A stretch of DNA of 64,000 nt, taken from the NCBI RefSeq assembly GCF_024055595.1, contig NZ_JAMXOF010000002.1, positions 744,001-808,000 on the forward strand. The letters run 5' to 3'. Positions 1 to 8,384 of the stretch are shown here, in pieces. The DNA comes from Mucilaginibacter aurantiaciroseus (GTDB taxonomy: Bacteria; Bacteroidota; Bacteroidia; Sphingobacteriales; Sphingobacteriaceae). The notes under the pieces were generated by a model. The model worked only from the letters and a program-made list of their open reading frames with translations. It was not told where the DNA came from and did not search any database. Numbering within the stretch: the stretch's first letter is position 1; each line of letters starts with the position of its first letter. The translations under genes and the position numbers were made by a program.

Positions 1-1127
1 CCGTGTGTGACTTGTACGACGGCCGCCTTAAAGAAGCCAAAACTCGTTGGGGGGCAGATATTTATACCACCAAAATTTATAAAGAGATCCTAAACCGCAA
101 AGATATAGACGCGGTTATCATAGCCACGCCGGATCATTGGCACCAGCAAATTTCTGTTGACGCCATGCACGCCGGCAAGCACGTGTATTGCGAAAAACCC
201 ATGGTACATTCCGTTGCCGAAGGCCCTGCGGTGATAAAAGCGCAGAAGGAAACCGGTAAGATCTTCCAGGTGGGTAGCCAGGGCGTATCATCGCTTGGTA
301 ATGAAAAAGCACACGAATTGTTAAAGAGCGGTGCCATTGGCGAACTTAATTATGCCGAAGGCTTTTGGGCACGCCGCGCACCTGTAGAGGTTTGGCAATA
401 TCCGATCCCGGAGGATGCATCAACCCAAACAGTTGATTGGGAAACTTATGTTGCCAACACCCAAAAACGAGCGTACGATTCCAAAAGGTTTTTCCGCTGG
501 AGAAACTATACCGATTATGGTACAGGTATGGCCGGCGACTTGTTCGTGCACCTGTTTAGTAGCCTGCACTTCATCACCGAATCTATGGGGCCTAATAAAA
601 TTTATGCTTCGGGCGGGTTACGTTACTGGAACGATGGCCGCGAAGTGCCCGATGTTTTATTAGGTACTTTCGATTACGGCAAAACGGTTGCGCACCCGGC
701 GTTTAACCTATCGTTACGTTGTAATTTTGTGGATGGCACCAGCGGTACTACTTACCTTAAACTGGTAGGCAGCGAGGGTTCTATGGATATTACCTGGGAT
801 AGTGTTACCCTGAAAAGGAACAAGGTTATTCAGTCGGACGATCCATTTTATATCGAAAAAATGCGCAAAGCGGGCCAAACCGACGCGGGCCGTAAACACA
901 TTCTGCCTCCCGAAGAAATCATCTACAATGCAGAAAAAGGTTACCTGGGCGGCCCGTACGATCACATGAATAACTGGATCACGGCCATCCGCACCAACGG
1001 CAAAATTACCGAAGATGCCATCTTTGGTTACCGCGCCGCAGCCCCGGCACTTTTATGTAACGACAGCTACTATAAAAACACCCCTATGTTTTGGGATCCG
1101 GAGAAAATGAAGATAGTTAGTAAGTAG
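1..1127 (+). CDS. Gfo/Idh/MocA family oxidoreductase, 5' truncated
   Basis: NAD(P)-dependent oxidoreductase of the Gfo/Idh/MocA family; members act on sugars, inositols or related polyols. The N-terminal dinucleotide-binding glycine motif lies off the left edge. The visible part starts at the end of the first beta-alpha unit (VCDLYDGRL), followed by IIATPDHWH and the family hallmark YCEKPM, whose Lys is the usual catalytic/cofactor-contacting residue. The C-terminal alpha/beta domain includes the GDLFVHLF segment, where the His fits the substrate site. A GTG at position 3 is readable as a start, but the gene surely begins upstream because the Rossmann motif is missing. About 374 residues are present. 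The substrate cannot be told from sequence. Confidence 0.9.
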   Translation, partial: VCDLYDGRLKEAKTRWGADIYTTKIYKEILNRKDIDAVIIATPDHWHQQISVDAMHAGKHVYCEKPMVHSVAEGPAVIKAQKETGKIFQVGSQGVSSLGNEKAHELLKSGAIGELNYAEGFWARRAPVEVWQYPIPEDASTQTVDWETYVANTQKRAYDSKRFFRWRNYTDYGTGMAGDLFVHLFSSLHFITESMGPNKIYASGGLRYWNDGREVPDVLLGTFDYGKTVAHPAFNLSLRCNFVDGTSGTTYLKLVGSEGSMDITWDSVTLKRNKVIQSDDPFYIEKMRKAGQTDAGRKHILPPEEIIYNAEKGYLGGPYDHMNNWITAIRTNGKITEDAIFGYRAAAPALLCNDSYYKNTPMFWDPEKMKIVSK

Positions 1128-1133
1128 CAAAAT

Positions 1134-1161
1134 CGTAATTGCTTCGTGCCTCGCAATTACG
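1134..1161. repeat. hairpin of a dispersed intergenic repeat
   Basis: Arms CGTAATTGC and GCAATTACG pair perfectly across a 10-nt loop, starting 7 nt after the oxidoreductase stop. The text resembles the 'attgc...gcaatgac' sequence seen again near 27225-27246, so it is probably an interspersed repeat that may also act on the transcript 3' end. Confidence 0.5.
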
Positions 1162-1190
1162 CCCGGAGAGGGGGCTCGTTTAAAACAAAC

Positions 1191-1214
1191 AAAGGCCCCG
1201 ATTTCGGGGCCTTT
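1191..1214. terminator. bidirectional-looking intrinsic terminator
   Basis: Perfect 10-bp stem AAAGGCCCCG/CGGGGCCTTT with a 4-nt ATTT loop, placed between two convergent genes. On the minus strand it is followed by a T-rich stretch, which suits the aldo/keto reductase gene that ends a few bases away. Confidence 0.8.
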
Positions 1215-1219
1215 GCTAT

Positions 1220-2251
1220 TTAATAAAACTTTGGCAACGGGTTTAACCTCGTATCCTGGCGTTGGTGCCAATAGGGGTAAATGGGGTCGCGGTCGCTGGC
1301 TGTGTCCAGTTTTTTAATTTGATCGGTGGTAAGGTTCCACCCAACGGCGGCAAGGTTTTGTTTTAACTGCTCCTCGTTTCGGGCACCAATAACAACATTG
1401 GCAACGGTAGGGCGTTGCAGTAACCAGTTGATGGACACCTGCGCTACCGATTTACCGGTTTCTTCGGCTACTTCGTCCAAAGCCTCTACAATAGTATAAA
1501 GGCGTTCAAAGTCAGTTTCTGGGCCGTGGCTGCCACCCTGACTGCGACGATTATCCTGCGGAATAGGCTGCCCACGACGAAATTTACCACCCAGCTGACC
1601 GGAAGCTAACGGGCTCCAAACAATGGTGCTTACCTTTTGGTCGATACCAAGGGGCATCAGTTCCCACTCAAATTCACGGTCTAATAGCGAATAGTATGCC
1701 TGGTGCCCAACGTATTTTGACCAGCCGTAACGTTCAGAAACCGAAAGTGATTTCATTAAATGCCATCCCGAAAAGTTGGAAGCCGCGATATAACGCACCT
1801 TGCCGCTTCGGATCAGGTCGTCCAATGCGCGCAGGGTTTCTTCAACCGGGGTGTTACCATCAAAGCCGTGCATGTGGTATATGTCAATATGGTCGGTTTT
1901 TAAGCGGCGCAGGCTATCCTCTGCCGATTTCACCAAATGGTAACGTGATGAACCAAAATCGTTTGGGCCATCGCCCATTTTAAAGGTGGCTTTGGTAGAA
2001 ATCAACACTTTATCGCGCAGGCCTTCTAATGCCTGGCCCAAAATTTCTTCGGAAATGCCGCCCGAGTAAACGTCGGCCGTATCAAACAAGTTAACTCCTG
2101 CATCAAGGCAAAGGTGAATTAGTTTTTTAGCGTCATCAAGCTGAGTATCGCCCCAGGCCTTAAAAAATTCGCCCGAGCCGCCAAAGGTAGCCGTACCAAA
2201 ACTAAGTACCGGCACGTTTAATCCCGATCCGCCTAATTGTCTGTATTCCAT
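1220..2251 (-). CDS. aldo/keto reductase
   Basis: NADPH-dependent aldo/keto reductase with a TIM-barrel fold, 343 residues. Visible features are the N-terminal strand with LSFGTATFGG, the catalytic region NLFDTADVYSGGISEE with the conserved Asp and Tyr, the K of LISTKATF, and the HMHGFD segment containing the usual catalytic His. A GARNEEQLKQN cofactor-binding segment is near the C terminus. It resembles the YajO/IolS-type subfamily more than sugar-specific AKRs. It is the only gene on its strand here and ends at the shared terminator. The ATG start gives the full-length N terminus MEYRQLGGSGL, typical of the family. The physiological substrate is unknown. Confidence 0.92.
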   Translation of the reverse strand: MEYRQLGGSGLNVPVLSFGTATFGGSGEFFKAWGDTQLDDAKKLIHLCLDAGVNLFDTADVYSGGISEEILGQALEGLRDKVLISTKATFKMGDGPNDFGSSRYHLVKSAEDSLRRLKTDHIDIYHMHGFDGNTPVEETLRALDDLIRSGKVRYIAASNFSGWHLMKSLSVSERYGWSKYVGHQAYYSLLDREFEWELMPLGIDQKVSTIVWSPLASGQLGGKFRRGQPIPQDNRRSQGGSHGPETDFERLYTIVEALDEVAEETGKSVAQVSINWLLQRPTVANVVIGARNEEQLKQNLAAVGWNLTTDQIKKLDTASDRDPIYPYWHQRQDTRLNPLPKFY

Positions 2252-2450
2252 TTATTTATGTTTTTGTGGTGTGATGTAACTGTAGAAATCCAAATTTCGG
2301 GGATAGTTTTAAGATTTGTATCATGGTAATAACATAAAAGGAATAAAGGGGGTGTAGCATTCATTGTAATACATCCATTCCCAAATTGTTATTCTCTACC
2401 GAGGTACGAGTAGAACTGACCATAGGGAGCTTACAGCCGCGTGTTTTTTT

Positions 2451-2565
2451 GTTCGTTTCTTTTTTGCGACAAAAAAGAACGGTAAAGCCCTCTTGAGTGT
2501 CAAAATAAACATATAAAAAAAAATGGACATATAGGCCCTTAAACTTTATACTGCCATTCCTAACG
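2451..2565. repeat. dispersed intergenic repeat, copy 1
   Basis: This stretch shares ordered blocks with 27068-27187: GTTCGTTT, a TTTTTG-G-C core flanked by A-rich arms that can fold back, TTGAGTG-C-AAA, AATAAACA, ATAGGC, TATACT and TGCCATTCCTAA. It lies in the 489-nt gap between the aldo/keto reductase and the SDR gene, in which I see no gene. Confidence 0.65.
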
Positions 2566-2740
2566 GAAAACTAACAGGCGACTTGTGCTAAAGAGATTGC
2601 TTTGTACCTAAATGATGCGTGGTTGAGTTTAATATCAACTATGATCTATCAACCATAAGTAACCTCACCAAATACTACCTTAAAAAGACAAAATAAGACA
2701 AAATTAAAACATAATTTAGTTGCCGATAGTTAACTTATCT

Positions 2741-3505
2741 ATGGCAAAAATCGCATTAATAACAGGCGCTACCGCAGGGATAGGCGAGGCCTGTGCCCAC
2801 ACATTTGCACGCGAAGGTTATAACCTGATCCTTACCGGCCGCCGTATGGACAGGCTGGAGAAACTCGCGAACCACTTAAACGACAAATATAACGTAGAGG
2901 TAGCCGTATCATCATTTGATGTACGCAACCGCGAACAGGTGATCCAGAACCTGGAAGGCCTGCCCGCGCACTGGAAAAAGGTTGATGTGCTGGTAAACAA
3001 CGCCGGCCTTAGCCAGGGCCTCGACCCGATCCAGAACGGCAGTTACGACGATTGGGAAACCATGATAGATACCAATATAAAAGGCCTGCTTTATGTAAGC
3101 CGCGTGGTATCTAACTGGATGATCGGCAACGGTTACGGCCATATCATCAACTTAGGGTCGATAGCCGGGAAAGAGGTTTATCCTAACGGGAATGTATATT
3201 GCGCTACCAAGCACGCGGTTGATGCCTTAAATAAAGGGATGCGGATAGATTTGAATGATAAAGGCATCCGTGTATCGGCAGTACACCCTGGCGCTGTGGA
3301 AACAGAATTTTCGGAAGTGCGCTTTAAAGGCGATAAAGAACGCGCTAAAAAAGTGTACGATGGTTTTGAGCCGCTGGTGGCCGATGATGTTGCCGAAACC
3401 ATCTGGTTCATTGCATCGCGCCCCGCGCACGTAAACATCAACGACCTGATAATTATGCCAACCGCGCAAGCGACGGCAACAAATATTTTCCGGAAGAATA
3501 TTTAA
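2741..3505 (+). CDS. short-chain dehydrogenase/reductase (SDR)
   Basis: Classical SDR oxidoreductase of 254 residues, probably NADP-dependent. The glycine motif TGATAGIG is at residues 8-15, NNAG near 90, the catalytic Ser in LGSIAG near 140, and YxxxK as YCATK near 153. PGAVETEF follows the active site. The ATG at 2741 is preferred to an in-frame TTG 21 nt upstream because it places the first strand and the glycine motif at the normal distance. It resembles the YdfG/serine 3-dehydrogenase-like branch, but the substrate is not deducible. It stands alone, with a large inverted repeat directly after it. Confidence 0.92.
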   Translation: MAKIALITGATAGIGEACAHTFAREGYNLILTGRRMDRLEKLANHLNDKYNVEVAVSSFDVRNREQVIQNLEGLPAHWKKVDVLVNNAGLSQGLDPIQNGSYDDWETMIDTNIKGLLYVSRVVSNWMIGNGYGHIINLGSIAGKEVYPNGNVYCATKHAVDALNKGMRIDLNDKGIRVSAVHPGAVETEFSEVRFKGDKERAKKVYDGFEPLVADDVAETIWFIASRPAHVNINDLIIMPTAQATATNIFRKNI

Positions 3506-3520
3506 GTCGGGAAGTCGGTA

Positions 3521-3605
3521 AAGTCCGATAAGTCCGAAAGACGAAATAAAATAGATATACAATTATAGTACATTATACTTCCGCACTTTCCGACTTATCG
3601 GACTT
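3521..3605. repeat. long inverted repeat between SDR and yqeY genes
   Basis: The arms at 3521-3540 and 3586-3605 are 20 nt each and complementary at 19 of 20 positions, around an AT-rich 45-nt middle. The repeated GTCCGATAAGTCC-type text within and just outside the arms suggests a dispersed palindromic repeat. It may also stop transcription from the SDR gene. Confidence 0.7.
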
Positions 3606-3626
3606 CCGGACTAAATACTTAAAATC

Positions 3627-4076
3627 ATGTCATTACTTACCCAAATAGATCAGGATATAAAACAAGCGATGCTAAGCAAACAGGCCGACAGACTTAGGGG
3701 GTTGCGCGCTATAAAATCGGCTTTACTGCTGGCCAAAACCGAAAAAGGCGCTGCCGACGAGTTGACGCAGGATGCCGAGATAAAGGTGTTACAGAAACTG
3801 ATCAAGCAACGTAAAGAATCTGCCGACATTTATAAAACACAAGGCCGAGAAGATCTGTACGATATTGAGATTGCCGAAATGTATGTGATAGAGCCATACC
3901 TGCCGCAGCAAATGACGAAATTTGAGATAGAAGGTTTTATACAGGAAGTTATTGAAAGGCTGGGTGTTACATCTGTAAAAGATATGGGGCGGGTTATAGG
4001 CCTTGCCAATAAAGAGCTTGCAGGCCGTGCCGATGGCAAAACGGTTTCTGAAGTGGTAAAACAACTGTTAGGCTAA
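3627..4076 (+). CDS. GatB/YqeY domain-containing protein
   Basis: A 149-residue YqeY-family protein, related to the C-terminal tRNA-binding domain of the GatB amidotransferase subunit but free-standing. It is almost entirely helical. The N terminus MSLLTQIDQDIKQAML and the internal LRAIKSALLLAKTEK and EPYLPQQMT segments are typical, and the length matches the family. Free-standing YqeY proteins are thought to bind tRNA or modulate amidotransferase, but their role is unsettled. It is a single gene with repeats on its 5' side and about 125 nt of AT-rich sequence after it. Confidence 0.9.
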   Translation: MSLLTQIDQDIKQAMLSKQADRLRGLRAIKSALLLAKTEKGAADELTQDAEIKVLQKLIKQRKESADIYKTQGREDLYDIEIAEMYVIEPYLPQQMTKFEIEGFIQEVIERLGVTSVKDMGRVIGLANKELAGRADGKTVSEVVKQLLG

Positions 4077-4202
4077 TTGCCGCGTAATAATTATTGGAGC
4101 TAAAGCTGGTAAACTATCTTAATAATTATAATTTTACAACAAATCAGACTAATATTGATTTCGGTCTGATATATTTACGAAAATACTTACACCAGCTATA
4201 TT

Positions 4203-4964
4203 ATGGATTTTGTGCTTAAAGAAGAAAAGGGTTTCAGTTACATCGAGGAGGGGCAGGGCGAACCGCTGTTGTTGCTTCACGGGTTAATGGGCGCTTTAAG
4301 CAATTGGGACGATGTTATCCGCGAGTTTAGCCCTAATTACAGGGTTATAATTCCGGTTTTACCTATATATGACCTGCCTTTGTTAACTACGGGAGTCCGT
4401 GCGTTGTCAAAATTCATACATAAGTTCATCAAGTTTAAACAACTTAGTAATGTTGTACTTTTAGGTAACTCGCTTGGTGGGCATGTTGGTTTGGTTTATG
4501 TGCTTGCACACCCGGGTTATGTTAAAGCATTGGTTTTAACGGGGAGCTCGGGCTTGTACGAAAACGCTTTTGGTGGTTCATTCCCCAAACGCGAGAGTAT
4601 TGATTTTGTAAGGGAGAAAGTAAGATATACCTTTTACGACCCGGCAACGGCCACAGAAGATATGGTGCAGGAGATATTCCAAACCATAAACGACAGGCAT
4701 AAGGTGATCAGGATATTGGCCATGGCAAAATCGGCTATCCGCCATAATATGAAAACCGAGCTGCGTAAAATTACCATGCCGGTATCGTTAATTTGGGGTA
4801 AGGACGATAAGATCACCCCGCCCGAGGTGGCTATTGAGTTTAACGAGTTGTTGCCAAACTCGGAGTTGCACTGGGTTGATAAATGCGGCCACGCCCCAAT
4901 GATGGAGCGCCCCGTAGAATTTAATGAGTATTTAAAACTGTTTTTAGATAAGATAAAAAAATAG
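4203..4964 (+). CDS. alpha/beta hydrolase
   Basis: Alpha/beta-hydrolase fold enzyme of 253 residues. The oxyanion segment LLLHGLMG is at 23-30. The nucleophile elbow GNSLGG places Ser at 90, an acid is present at Asp201/202 in WGKDDKITPP, and the base is His230 in DKCGHAPMME, so the triad is complete. It has no signal peptide and should be cytoplasmic. It precedes the CBS protein and nadK on the same strand, but a hairpin lies between them, so co-transcription is uncertain. The substrate is unknown; esterase or C-C hydrolase activity are both possible. Confidence 0.9.
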   Translation: MDFVLKEEKGFSYIEEGQGEPLLLLHGLMGALSNWDDVIREFSPNYRVIIPVLPIYDLPLLTTGVRALSKFIHKFIKFKQLSNVVLLGNSLGGHVGLVYVLAHPGYVKALVLTGSSGLYENAFGGSFPKRESIDFVREKVRYTFYDPATATEDMVQEIFQTINDRHKVIRILAMAKSAIRHNMKTELRKITMPVSLIWGKDDKITPPEVAIEFNELLPNSELHWVDKCGHAPMMERPVEFNEYLKLFLDKIKK

Positions 4965-4965
4965 G

Positions 4966-5011
4966 AGCCCCCTCTAAGTTTCTCTCTTCCGGGGAGAGTT
5001 TAGGTGGGGCT
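4966..5011. terminator. hairpin, terminator-like or interspersed repeat
   Basis: Nested imperfect hairpin just after the hydrolase stop: AGCCCC pairs with GGGGCT on the outside and CTCTC with GAGAG on the inside. It may end the hydrolase transcript or be an intergenic repeat. The T-tract is poor. Confidence 0.5.
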
Positions 5012-5028
5012 ATTTAAAAATAATAACT

Positions 5029-5691
5029 ATGCTTGCAATTGAGCTTATATCTGACGCGATGCCCCCGGTACATACTTCTGATAGTATACAGAAGGTGTTT
5101 GACCGTATGGCCGAGTTTCGCGTAAGCCATATGCCAATTGTGAATGAGGAACAGTTCCTGGGCCTGATAAGCGAGGACGACCTGATCGAAGAAACAGACT
5201 ACAACGCGCCCATAGGTTCGATAGCCTTATCGCTGGTAAACCCATATGTGTTGGAAGAGCAGCATATTTACGACGTGATCCGCCTGTTTTATGAGCGCCG
5301 GCTAAGCGTGGTTCCCGTGCTTAATATCAAAAAAGAATACCTGGGCCTCATCAGTATCAACACCATGAACGAGTACTTTGCCAAGCTTACCTCGGTATCC
5401 GAGCCGGGGGGTATTATTGTTTTGGAGGTTGATAATAAGAATAATTCGCTGGCGCACATGTCGCAAGTGGTAGAGTCAGATAACGCACAGATCCTGAGTT
5501 CGTACACCCGCACTTTTCCGGATAGCACCAAAATGGAGATTACCCTAAAGGTGAATAAACAGGACATCTCTACTATACTGGCCACGTTTCAACGCTACAA
5601 TTACGACGTAAAGGCCACCTTTAACTTCACCGACCATAACGATAACTCTATGGACAGGTTCGATTCGTTCATGAATTACCTGAACCTGTAA
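5029..5691 (+). CDS. CBS-pair domain protein with C-terminal ACT-like region
   Basis: A 220-residue cytoplasmic protein with two CBS motifs in the first 125 residues (FRVSHMPIVNEEQFLGLISE and RRLSVVPVLNIKKEYLGLIS), which normally bind adenosyl nucleotides as a regulatory pair. The remainder (GGIIVLEVDNKNNSLAHMSQ onward) looks like a degenerate ACT domain, as in AcuB-like proteins. It is 9 nt upstream of nadK and probably co-transcribed, so a link to NAD(P) or adenylate sensing is an attractive inference. There is no catalytic domain. Confidence 0.85.
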   Translation: MLAIELISDAMPPVHTSDSIQKVFDRMAEFRVSHMPIVNEEQFLGLISEDDLIEETDYNAPIGSIALSLVNPYVLEEQHIYDVIRLFYERRLSVVPVLNIKKEYLGLISINTMNEYFAKLTSVSEPGGIIVLEVDNKNNSLAHMSQVVESDNAQILSSYTRTFPDSTKMEITLKVNKQDISTILATFQRYNYDVKATFNFTDHNDNSMDRFDSFMNYLNL

Positions 5692-5700
5692 CCACAGCAT

Positions 5701-6582
5701 ATGAAAATAGCAGTTTACGGCAGGCAGTTTAACGACCCATCGGTGTTCCCGTACATCCGCCAGGTGTTTGAAAACCTTGCGCAACACAAGGTTGAGGTTT
5801 ACGTTCACCCTATATTAAGCGAAAATCTAAAAGGTAATGTAGATACAAGTACCTGTGCAATCCTTAACTGCAATGAACCCATCAAAGGTAATGTAGATGT
5901 TTTTATAACCCTTGGGGGCGATGGTACCCTGCTGGATATGGTTACCCTTGTGCGCGATTCGGGCGTGCCGGTTATCGGTATCAACTTTGGCAGGCTTGGC
6001 TTTTTGGCCAGCATCAACAAAAGCGATATCGCGGCAGCTATACACGCTGTAGTAAACCAGGAGTTTACAATGGATGCCCGTGAACTACTGGTGATAGATT
6101 CTGAACATAAAATATTTGGCGAAAACAACTTCGCGCTTAACGATGTAACCATCCACAAACGCGATGATAGTGCCATGATCACTACACATGTAGCGTTAGA
6201 TGGCGAGTTTTTGAACTCGTACTGGGGCGATGGGCTCATCGTGTCGACGCCAACAGGTTCAACCGCGTATTCGTTAAGTTGTAACGGGCCTATTATTTTC
6301 CCTAACTCAAACAGTATAGCACTTACACCTGTGGCACCGCATAACTTAAACGTTAGGCCGCTAGTACTGCCTGATACCAGCGTGCTTACACTGGATGTTG
6401 ATTACCGGGGCAATAACTACATTGTATCGTGCGATAGCCGTACTGTAATTGTAGACAAACCCATGCATTTTAAAGTGTACAAAGCCGATTTTAAGCTTAA
6501 TTTGGTACGCCTGAATAATGAAAGCTACTTATCTACGTTAAGGAAAAAACTATTATGGGGTTTAGACGCCCGTAATTATTAA
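5701..6582 (+). CDS. nadK: NAD kinase
   Basis: ATP-dependent NAD kinase, the sole route to NADP+, 293 residues. The signature TLGGDGTLLD sits near residue 70 with the catalytic Asp, followed by INFGRLGFL and the substrate motif NDVTIHKRDDSAM. The glycine-rich DGLIVSTPTGSTAYS segment near 180 is diagnostic. It follows the CBS gene by 9 nt and precedes a DUF6089 gene by 11 nt, so an operon is likely. Length and motifs are normal. Confidence 0.97.
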   Translation: MKIAVYGRQFNDPSVFPYIRQVFENLAQHKVEVYVHPILSENLKGNVDTSTCAILNCNEPIKGNVDVFITLGGDGTLLDMVTLVRDSGVPVIGINFGRLGFLASINKSDIAAAIHAVVNQEFTMDARELLVIDSEHKIFGENNFALNDVTIHKRDDSAMITTHVALDGEFLNSYWGDGLIVSTPTGSTAYSLSCNGPIIFPNSNSIALTPVAPHNLNVRPLVLPDTSVLTLDVDYRGNNYIVSCDSRTVIVDKPMHFKVYKADFKLNLVRLNNESYLSTLRKKLLWGLDARNY

Positions 6583-6593
6583 CTGATCCCTTG

Positions 6594-7382
6594 ATGCCCA
6601 AATTTTACGCCTTTTGTATTTTACTGTTTATCAGCATAAATGTACAGGCCCAGCAAACTTGGGAAATTGGCGGTAATATAGGCGCGGCAGGCTATATCGG
6701 CGATCTCAATATCAATAACCCTATTAAACCAAGCGGCGGGCAGGTGGGTCTGTTTGTAAAACGAAACTTTAACCGCTATCTGGGGCTAAAGCTAAACTAT
6801 ACCTTTGGGCAAATAAGTGGCGCCGACAGCACATCGGGCATCCAGCAGTTTCGCGACCGTAACCTGAGCTTTACAACCCCTATAAAAGAATTATGCCTGA
6901 TGGCCGAGCTCAACTTTATGAGCTATATCCCCGATGCAGGCAAAAATAAATATACACCTTATATATACCTGGGTGCCGGCATAGCCTCGTACGCGCCAAG
7001 GGCGATGTATAAAGGCAACGTTGTTGGCTTGCGGCCCTTAAAAACCGAAGGGCAAACCAGCCCCTACGCAAACACGGCCATAGTAGTGCCGTTTGGCGCC
7101 GGGTTTAAATATAACTTTTCGGGCAAGTGGACTGTTGCTGCTGACCTTGGGTACCGCTTCACCAATACCGATTATTTGGACGATGTAAGTAAAAACTACG
7201 CCGCTAAAGGGTCATTCAGTAATACTACAGCAAGGGCTTTGTCAGATCGCTCAGGCGAAAAGACCAACGTATACATCGGTAACGCCGGCTCCCAGCGTGG
7301 CGATTACCGCCAACGGGATTTTTACATGTTTGTGGGCTTTACCGTATCTTATACTTTTGTAACGCAGGCCTGTTATTATTAA
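6594..7382 (+). CDS. DUF6089 outer-membrane beta-barrel protein
   Basis: Exported protein of 262 residues with a signal peptide ending near VQAQQ and a series of amphipathic strands ending in an aromatic-rich C terminus, as expected for a small outer-membrane barrel. DUF6089 proteins are typically encoded between nadK and uppS in Bacteroidota, matching this position; their function is not established. ATG at 6594 is preferred over the TTG immediately before it. There is no obvious OmpA peptidoglycan-binding domain, so it is not a full OmpA. Confidence 0.85.
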   Translation: MPKFYAFCILLFISINVQAQQTWEIGGNIGAAGYIGDLNINNPIKPSGGQVGLFVKRNFNRYLGLKLNYTFGQISGADSTSGIQQFRDRNLSFTTPIKELCLMAELNFMSYIPDAGKNKYTPYIYLGAGIASYAPRAMYKGNVVGLRPLKTEGQTSPYANTAIVVPFGAGFKYNFSGKWTVAADLGYRFTNTDYLDDVSKNYAAKGSFSNTTARALSDRSGEKTNVYIGNAGSQRGDYRQRDFYMFVGFTVSYTFVTQACYY

Positions 7383-7518
7383 CTAAAACGCCATAATTCA
7401 AAATATAAAATCTTATATTTTAAAATTACAGAATTTAATTTTGTTTATTGTAAATTAACAGTTATATTTATATGTATTATTACATGTAACCAATTGTTTC
7501 ACCTTAAACTATATTGCT

Positions 7519-8040
7519 ATGGCCGAATTAAATTCATCCCCGGAAAAATCAGGCATCAAAACCCGCTCGAAAAAAGCCGCGTTAAAGGTAGATCTTACTG
7601 CAATGGTTGATCTTGCCTTCCTGCTCATTACCTTTTTTATGCTTACCACAACCTTAAGCAAACCCAGCGCTATGGACGTAGCCATGCCGGTAGGCGAGGA
7701 GAGTGAACCGGTAGCCCAATCCCGCACCATGACCATCTGCCTGGGAAAAAACAACAAGGCCATGTACTACCTCGGCTTAGCAGATAAACCGTTAATACCT
7801 GCCACTGTTACCAATTATAGCGGCAGCGGCTTGCGCAAGGCTATATTTGATATGAGCAAACATGTGCAGCAAACCACCGGCAAAAGTATGCTGGTAATTA
7901 TAAAACCCGCCGAAACATCCGTTTATGGCAATCTGGTAAACACGCTTGATGAAATGAAAATAACAAGCACACAGCAATACGCCATTGCAGATATCGCCCC
8001 AAAGGATATCAGTTTGTTGAAAGCGCAGCAGGCGTATTAA
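7519..8040 (+). CDS. ExbD/TolR-type biopolymer transport protein, orphan
   Basis: A 173-residue inner-membrane protein with a short cytoplasmic N terminus, one transmembrane helix near residues 30-50 (MVDLAFLLITFFMLTTTL) carrying the conserved Asp used for proton coupling, and a periplasmic C-terminal domain. This fits ExbD/TolR, which works with an ExbB/TolQ channel to energise TonB or Tol. No exbB or tonB is adjacent, so the partner must be encoded elsewhere. It is followed by a good terminator and is therefore a single-gene unit between the DUF6089 and uppS genes. The upstream 136 nt are AT-rich and should hold its promoter. Confidence 0.88.
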   Translation: MAELNSSPEKSGIKTRSKKAALKVDLTAMVDLAFLLITFFMLTTTLSKPSAMDVAMPVGEESEPVAQSRTMTICLGKNNKAMYYLGLADKPLIPATVTNYSGSGLRKAIFDMSKHVQQTTGKSMLVIIKPAETSVYGNLVNTLDEMKITSTQQYAIADIAPKDISLLKAQQAY

Positions 8041-8060
8041 GATGAATTGAATTATATTGC

Positions 8061-8091
8061 AGCACCATGGTACAAGCCACGGTGCTTTTTT
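8061..8091 (+). terminator. intrinsic terminator after exbD-like gene
   Basis: AGCACC pairs with GGTGCT, the stem extends inward by TGG/CCA with one mismatch, and a run of T follows. It begins 20 nt after the stop codon. Confidence 0.8.
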
Positions 8092-8114
8092 ATGCGGAAG
8101 CTAAGGTTTATTCT

Positions 8115-8174
8115 CCTTACCCTCTTTGCACAGCAACGAGGGTTGGCCAGCGCAGCGCAGTAGGGGTGAGTAAC
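8115..8174 (-). repeat. dispersed repeat, CTCACCCC family (copy 1, reversed)
   Basis: Read on the minus strand this gives GTTACTCACCCC, then a short GC-rich palindromic stretch, then TGTGCAAAGAGGGTAAGG. The same order of blocks occurs at 28128-28182 and 39744-39806. No gene is visible in the 344-nt gap that contains it; the rest of the gap holds a terminator and the uppS promoter. Confidence 0.65.
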
Positions 8175-8265
8175 TATGCAAACAGTAAATCCCTGCCATC
8201 CAAAACTACCCCCGTTGATAATTATTTCTTTTTTATCGCATACTAAAATAAATACAATTAAGTTT

Positions 8266-8273
8266 TACATTTG
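8266..8273 (+). promoter_or_regulatory. -7 element upstream of uppS
   Basis: TACATTTG matches the Bacteroidota -7 consensus TAnnTTTG. It predicts transcription starting near 8280 and a leader of about 105 nt before uppS. No clear -33 TTG is visible. Confidence 0.45.
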
Positions 8274-8384
8274 TCACCTGAAAAAAAGGGCATAAGTTGT
8301 TGAGGGCTTTGCTAAAAACGATTTAAATTTTAACAAGGCTACAGGCGCTACGGTTCATAAGCAACTGTTAACACCGTTCGGGAA

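Noticed and set aside
2720..2740. Upstream TTG start for the SDR gene
   Set aside because: It would add seven residues before MAKIALITG without family support; the ATG at 2741 gives the normal spacing to the glycine motif.
5805..6239. Long antisense ORF (about 144 codons) opposite nadK
   Set aside because: It is a shadow of the nadK frame; the peptide has no recognisable domain. The same holds for the long antisense frames opposite nuoH, nuoI, amt and the MFS gene.
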